From: Parablautia intestinalis
GTDB taxonomy: Bacteria > Bacillota > Clostridia > Lachnospirales > Lachnospiraceae
DNA length: 64,000 nt
Assembly (NCBI GenBank): GCA_003612395.1
Contig: RAYQ01000005.1
Location: forward strand, 186,001 to 250,000
Reading direction: 5' to 3'
Shown: in pieces, positions 60,747 through 64,000 of the stretch
Layout of the letters: every line of letters starts with the position of its first letter
Position numbering within the stretch: position 1 is the first letter of the stretch
Made by a program: the position numbers and the translations under genes
The notes under the pieces: generated by a model
Database searches by the model: none
What the model saw: the letters and a program-made list of their open reading frames with translations, nothing else
What the model was told of the DNA's origin: nothing

Positions 60747-60758
60747 AGAGTTAAAATC

Positions 60759-60795
60759 AGAGGGTAGGGATGAAATCTCTTACCCTCTTGTTTTT
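60759..60795 (+). terminator. Terminator after tnpV
   Basis: AGAGGGTA (60759-60766) and TACCCTCT (60781-60788), inner GAT/ATC, then TGTTTTTGG. Typical rho-independent layout. Confidence 0.75.
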
Positions 60796-60912
60796 GGTTT
60801 GCCCAAATTGTGAAAGCATTGATAATACCAACGGAACAGCATATTTTGTATTTCGGATGGTAAAAACTTCTGCTATTTCTCATAAACGATATAAACTTCT
60901 ATGAAATAGAAT

Positions 60913-60965
60913 GTTGACAGAGTTTTATAAAATGTATATAATGACTGTATAAGCGAAATTAGTCA
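60913..60965 (+). promoter_or_regulatory. Promoter and operator of the TetR gene
   Basis: TTGACA (60914-60919), 17 bp, TATAAT (60937-60942) just before TGACT-N14-AGTCA (60942-60965). The same 24-base arrangement, TGACT-N14-AGTCA, recurs at 61610-61633 before the ABC operon. Probable TetR binding site for autoregulation. Confidence 0.65.
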
Positions 60966-60981
60966 AATGGGAGGCGGTAAA

Positions 60982-61569
60982 GTGCCAAAGAGCTATTCAC
61001 AGCAGGAACGGGAATATATCAGAAAGCGGCTGAAAGAAGAAGCGGCAAAATGCCTTGCAAAGTATGGCGTCCGCCGCACGACAGTCGATGAAATCGTGAA
61101 ACGGGTTAATATTCCAAAAGGAACTTTCTATCTCTTTTATAAATCAAAAGAATTACTTTTGTTTGAAGTTATTCAAGAACAGCAGGAAACTGTCAACCGC
61201 AAGCTGTATCAGACCATTTCTGGCATTGCGAATACAGAGTTGTCAGCGGAAAAGCTGACCGATGTGATATTTGAGTTCTATAAAATGACAGAGGAAATGC
61301 TGATTTTGAAATTGATTGATGTTAATGAAGTGGAATTGCTTGTGCGTAAGCTGCCACGGGAAATTGTGGAGGAGCATTTTCGGGACGATACAGATACGAT
61401 TGAAAAAATGCTTGCCCTATTTCCTGTGAAAAAAGAAGTAGACGTAAAGGTTCTCAGTGCCGCATTTCACGCAATTTATTTTGCAACGCTGCATAAAGCA
61501 GAGATTGGCGAACAGTATGATAAGGCTCTGTATTCCTTGATTTATGGTATGGTAACACAAATTATTTAA
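60982..61569 (+). CDS. TetR-family transcriptional regulator
   Basis: About 195 residues from GTG 60982, chosen because GGAGG lies 7 bases upstream; the ATG at 60967 overlaps it. N-terminal HTH: AKCLAKYGVRRTTVDEIVKR with VNIPKGTFYLFYKSKELLLF. The C-terminal ligand domain is not assignable. It stands before the ABC exporter operon and two equal palindromes flank it, one in front of each unit. Confidence 0.88.
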   Translation: MPKSYSQQEREYIRKRLKEEAAKCLAKYGVRRTTVDEIVKRVNIPKGTFYLFYKSKELLLFEVIQEQQETVNRKLYQTISGIANTELSAEKLTDVIFEFYKMTEEMLILKLIDVNEVELLVRKLPREIVEEHFRDDTDTIEKMLALFPVKKEVDVKVLSAAFHAIYFATLHKAEIGEQYDKALYSLIYGMVTQII

Positions 61570-61570
61570 A

Positions 61571-61593
61571 AAGTCTGGTAATCAGCCAGACTT
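61571..61593 (+). terminator. Weak hairpin between the TetR and ABC genes
   Basis: AAGTCTGG and CCAGACTT pair over 8 bp with a TAATCAG loop. The next bases are AAAACAGCTTTTTAA, so the T-run is displaced; it may be a weak terminator or attenuator. Confidence 0.45.
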
Positions 61594-61609
61594 AAAACAG
61601 CTTTTTAAT

Positions 61610-61633
61610 TGACTATATAGACTGAATAAGTCA
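61610..61633 (+). promoter_or_regulatory. Candidate TetR operator before the ABC operon
   Basis: TGACT-N14-AGTCA, with the same arms and spacing as the palindrome in front of the tetR-type gene. It lies 19 bases before the ATPase start. Confidence 0.6.
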
Positions 61634-61651
61634 AACAGTATGGAGGTAGGC

Positions 61652-62497
61652 ATGATTATAGTAGAAAATCTTTCGTTTAGTTACACGAAAAGCCCATTTA
61701 TTTCTGGTATGAGTTTTTCTGTTCCAGAGGGTGAAATATTTGGATTTTTAGGACCATCTGGGGCAGGCAAAAGCACATTGCAGAAAATCTTGATTGGAAT
61801 GTTGAGAACATATCAAGGCTCCTGTCTGGTAAATGGCATTGAGTGTAAAAATCGTACAAAGAATTTTTATGAGAATATAGGGGTTGATTTTGAATTTTCA
61901 ACAATGTATGAAAAGTTGACGGCAAGAGAGAACTTGCAGTTTTTCTCATCATTATACGAAAAAAAGCCACGCCCGATAGATGAACTTTTGGAAACGGTAG
62001 GTTTGGAGCAGGATGCAGATAAACGTGTAGCCGATTATTCAAAGGGCATGAAATCTCGCTTAAGCTTTATAAAAGCATTACTGCATGACCCTACTCTGCT
62101 CTGTCTTGACGAACCGACCAGCGGACTTGACCCTGCAAATAGCCGTATAATGAAAAATATGATTTTAGAGGAAAGGGCAAAGGGGAAAACCATTCTTTTG
62201 ACGACGCATAATATGCAGGACGCAGCCGAGCTTTGCGATAGGGTAGCGTTTATTGTAAACGGTAAAATATGCGCCCTTGACAGTCCCCATAATTTGATTA
62301 TGTCAAAAGGAGCGGCAACCGTAACTTATACATGGGTTGAGAATGGAGAACATAGGGCAAGCTGCCCTTTGGAACAAATATCTTCTGATGAGCGGCTGAA
62401 AAATCTGATAGCCAAAAACCGTCTGCAATCCATTCACAGCAGTGAGCCAACCTTAAATGATATTTTTATGGATGTTACGGGGAGGACGCTGTTATGA
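61652..62497 (+). CDS. ABC exporter ATPase (fluoroquinolone/ABC-2 type)
   Basis: 281 residues from ATG 61652 (GGAGG nine bases upstream). Walker A GPSGAGKST, signature YSKGMKSR (degenerate, as in CcmA-like exporters), Walker B LLCLDEPTSGLD, H-loop LLTTHNMQDAAELCD. Overlaps the next gene as ATGA. With the two permeases it forms a heteromeric exporter controlled by the TetR protein upstream. Confidence 0.88.
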   Translation: MIIVENLSFSYTKSPFISGMSFSVPEGEIFGFLGPSGAGKSTLQKILIGMLRTYQGSCLVNGIECKNRTKNFYENIGVDFEFSTMYEKLTARENLQFFSSLYEKKPRPIDELLETVGLEQDADKRVADYSKGMKSRLSFIKALLHDPTLLCLDEPTSGLDPANSRIMKNMILEERAKGKTILLTTHNMQDAAELCDRVAFIVNGKICALDSPHNLIMSKGAATVTYTWVENGEHRASCPLEQISSDERLKNLIAKNRLQSIHSSEPTLNDIFMDVTGRTLL

Positions 62498-63174
62498 GAT
62501 TGAAAAAGATGTTTTTATTGGATATGCGCTTTCAAGCGAAATATGGTTTTTATTTTTTATATGTAGTGTTGACTGTAATCTATATAGCAGCGCTTTTTGC
62601 GCTTCCCGAAAATTGGAAAGAAAAAGCTGCCGCAATTTTAATCTTTTCTGACCCCGCATCAATGGGGCTGTTCTTCATGGGAGCGATTGTCCTTTTGGAA
62701 AAGAGCCAGCATACAACCTGTGCATTGGCAGTTTCTCCTGTCCATGCGACGGAATATGTGATTGCTAAAGTCAGTTCATTGTCAGCCATTTCACTTGTTG
62801 TAGCAGCTATTTTAGCATTAGCCGCAGATGCGGATAATTTGCACATTGTGCTTTTTGGTACGTTTATATCCAGTGTGATATTTACATTATTTGGAATAAT
62901 CGTTGCAACAAAAATTGCAAGCCTTAATCAGTTTATATTATGGACTGTGCCAATCGAAGCCGTTTGCTTTGTTCCTGCAATTTTGCATTTATTTAAAATT
63001 ACTCCTGCATGGTGCGGGTATTATCCTGTCAATGTTTGTATAGATATGGTTTCAGGGCATTCTTCGTCCGCAATAGGTTTTTTGGGCGTGGAGGCAACGA
63101 TAATAATTCTATTTGTATTTTCAAGACTTTTCGTCCGCCAAATGTGGGATAGCATGGGAGGTGTAAAGCTATGA
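62494..63174 (+). CDS. ABC-2 type permease, subunit 1
   Basis: 226 residues, six hydrophobic segments; includes FSDPASMGLFFMGAIVLLEK and HTTCALAVSPVHATEYVIAK, the pattern of fluoroquinolone-export-type permeases that are coded in pairs. The stop overlaps the next start as ATGA. Confidence 0.82.
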   Translation: MRLKKMFLLDMRFQAKYGFYFLYVVLTVIYIAALFALPENWKEKAAAILIFSDPASMGLFFMGAIVLLEKSQHTTCALAVSPVHATEYVIAKVSSLSAISLVVAAILALAADADNLHIVLFGTFISSVIFTLFGIIVATKIASLNQFILWTVPIEAVCFVPAILHLFKITPAWCGYYPVNVCIDMVSGHSSSAIGFLGVEATIIILFVFSRLFVRQMWDSMGGVKL

Positions 63175-63881
63175 AAGCAATTAGATTGAGCTTTTTCCAA
63201 ATGGCGGCAGCTATGCGGCGGGACATGATGTTGTTTGTATCTTGTTTTGCGCCAATTCTTGCAGGCTTTTTCTTTCGGTTTGCCATACCTTTCATAGAAG
63301 CTGCTTTGACAGATAGTTTTCATGTAGCGGCAATTATTACTCCCTATTACAAGTTGGTTGACATCCTGTTTGCAATGCTGTCATCCACTATGTTCTGCTT
63401 TGTTTCAGCAATGATTTCTTTAGAGGAAAGGGATGAAAAAACAGCCGTCTATTTATTCATTACGCCTTTAAGAAAAACAGGTTACATAGCTGCACGGTTT
63501 GGCGTGCCTTCTGCTATTGCATTTCTTGCGACTATTATTCTGCTACCTGTTTTTAAACTGACGCCTCTTTCTCCGCTTACCATTTTATTGCTTGCGACGG
63601 GAGGAACCTTGCAGGGCATGATTGTTGCATTGCTTGTACTGACGATTTCATCAAACAAGCTAGAGGGTATGGCAGTAACGAAGTTATCTACGCTGGCTAT
63701 TTTTGGTGCTGTTATCCCGTTTTTCATTAAATCAGATATACAGTATGTAATATCTCCGCTACCCTCTTTTTGGATTGGAAAAGCGATTTTAGAAAATATG
63801 CCGTTTTATATGCTGCCCGCATTTGTTTTATCTGCTATGTGGATTTGCTTTTTGTTTAAACGATATTTGCGTAAAATCTAG
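63171..63881 (+). CDS. ABC-2 type permease, subunit 2
   Basis: 236 residues, six hydrophobic segments; N-terminal FFQMAAAMRRDMMLFVSCFA, then MISLEERDEKTAVYLFITPL before helix 3 and LRKTGYIAARFG. Same type as subunit 1 but a different sequence; the pair likely forms the membrane channel. Confidence 0.82.
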   Translation: MKAIRLSFFQMAAAMRRDMMLFVSCFAPILAGFFFRFAIPFIEAALTDSFHVAAIITPYYKLVDILFAMLSSTMFCFVSAMISLEERDEKTAVYLFITPLRKTGYIAARFGVPSAIAFLATIILLPVFKLTPLSPLTILLLATGGTLQGMIVALLVLTISSNKLEGMAVTKLSTLAIFGAVIPFFIKSDIQYVISPLPSFWIGKAILENMPFYMLPAFVLSAMWICFLFKRYLRKI

Positions 63882-63933
63882 GAAGAAATAAGAGTATAAG
63901 CATCTGCTTTATGAAAGAAAAGGATTTGACATT

Positions 63934-64000
63934 ATGAAAACAGAATGGTTGCTTTGCCCAATCTGCGGAAATAAAACAAGGTTACAGATACGGCAAGATA
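63934..64000 (+). CDS. Cysteine-rich KTR domain protein, cut by window end
   Basis: Only 22 codons are visible: MKTEWLLCPICGNKTRLQIR. They carry the CPICGNKTR start (zinc ribbon CxxC) of the Cys-rich KTR family found on Tn916-like and other integrative elements. AAAGGA precedes the ATG. It supports the view that the right end is mobile-element cargo. Confidence 0.75.
   Translation, partial: MKTEWLLCPICGNKTRLQIRQD

Noticed and set aside
1..64000. tRNA genes, rRNA genes and CRISPR arrays
   Set aside because: No T-loop/anticodon pattern, rRNA block or regularly spaced repeat series was seen by eye; a tRNAscan-SE and CRISPR search would settle it.

Overview
The window looks like chromosome of a gut-type Lachnospiraceae (Clostridia, low-to-mid GC Firmicute). 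The grounds are strong GGAGG ribosome sites, CarD, EFR1-type ferredoxin, AmmeMemoRadiSam, YesM/YesN two-component systems paired with CUT1 sugar transporters, GH51 and GH13 enzymes, and a right end with TnpV and cysteine-rich KTR genes typical of mobile elements in this family. No rRNA, tRNA or CRISPR was seen.

Layout. 1-7.4 kb: end of a CarD gene, a CmpB-like membrane protein, a metallophosphoesterase, a MetNIQ-type importer with a YitT/YczE protein, a lipoprotein and a DUF3892 gene. 7.4-17.4 kb: a MerR-ABC export operon, GNAT, HAD, AraC, two MFS transporters and a nucleoside phosphorylase. 17.4-21.9 kb: decayed symporter, serine hydrolase, intact GPH symporter, AraC. 22-34.2 kb: one large minus-strand operon (URO-D/corrinoid-type methyltransferase homologue, sugar-type ABC importer, YesN regulator, M20 dipeptidase, aldo/keto reductase, CyuA cysteine desulfidase) with its YesM kinase divergent. 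34.3-46.7 kb: alpha-glucosidase, DegV, and an arabinoside locus (GH51, ABC importer, divergent kinase) whose YesN regulator is frameshifted. 46.7-55.3 kb: CmpB duplication protein, two acetyltransferases, nucleotidyltransferase, HAD, radical SAM, DUF3788 and a two-gene AmmeMemoRadiSam operon. 55.3-64 kb: gene remnants, Rrf2/EFR1 pair, MerR, AbrB-like gene, broken holin-like toxin, IS3 fragment, TnpV, and a TetR-controlled ABC exporter.

The most striking non-coding signal is a repeated 5' leader on the minus strand at 24.35, 30.8 and 31.9 kb, with an orphan at 7.66 kb. Each copy has a 9-10 bp hairpin whose stem sequence differs between copies but stays paired. A conserved loop (TCTGCGCTGC type) is complementary to a segment directly in front of the Shine-Dalgarno sequence. 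This is the layout of an H-type pseudoknot next to a ribosome site. Three of the four copies precede genes of the same predicted operon. A second, simpler hairpin leader family (AAATTTGTGC stems) and a third 37-nt hairpin repeat occur in other intergenic gaps.

Working logic: both sugar-type loci pair a divergent sensor kinase with an importer, as YesMN systems do. Local MerR, TetR and Rrf2 regulators each have visible candidate operators. Function calls are family-level readings of the translated sequence; no database search was possible.
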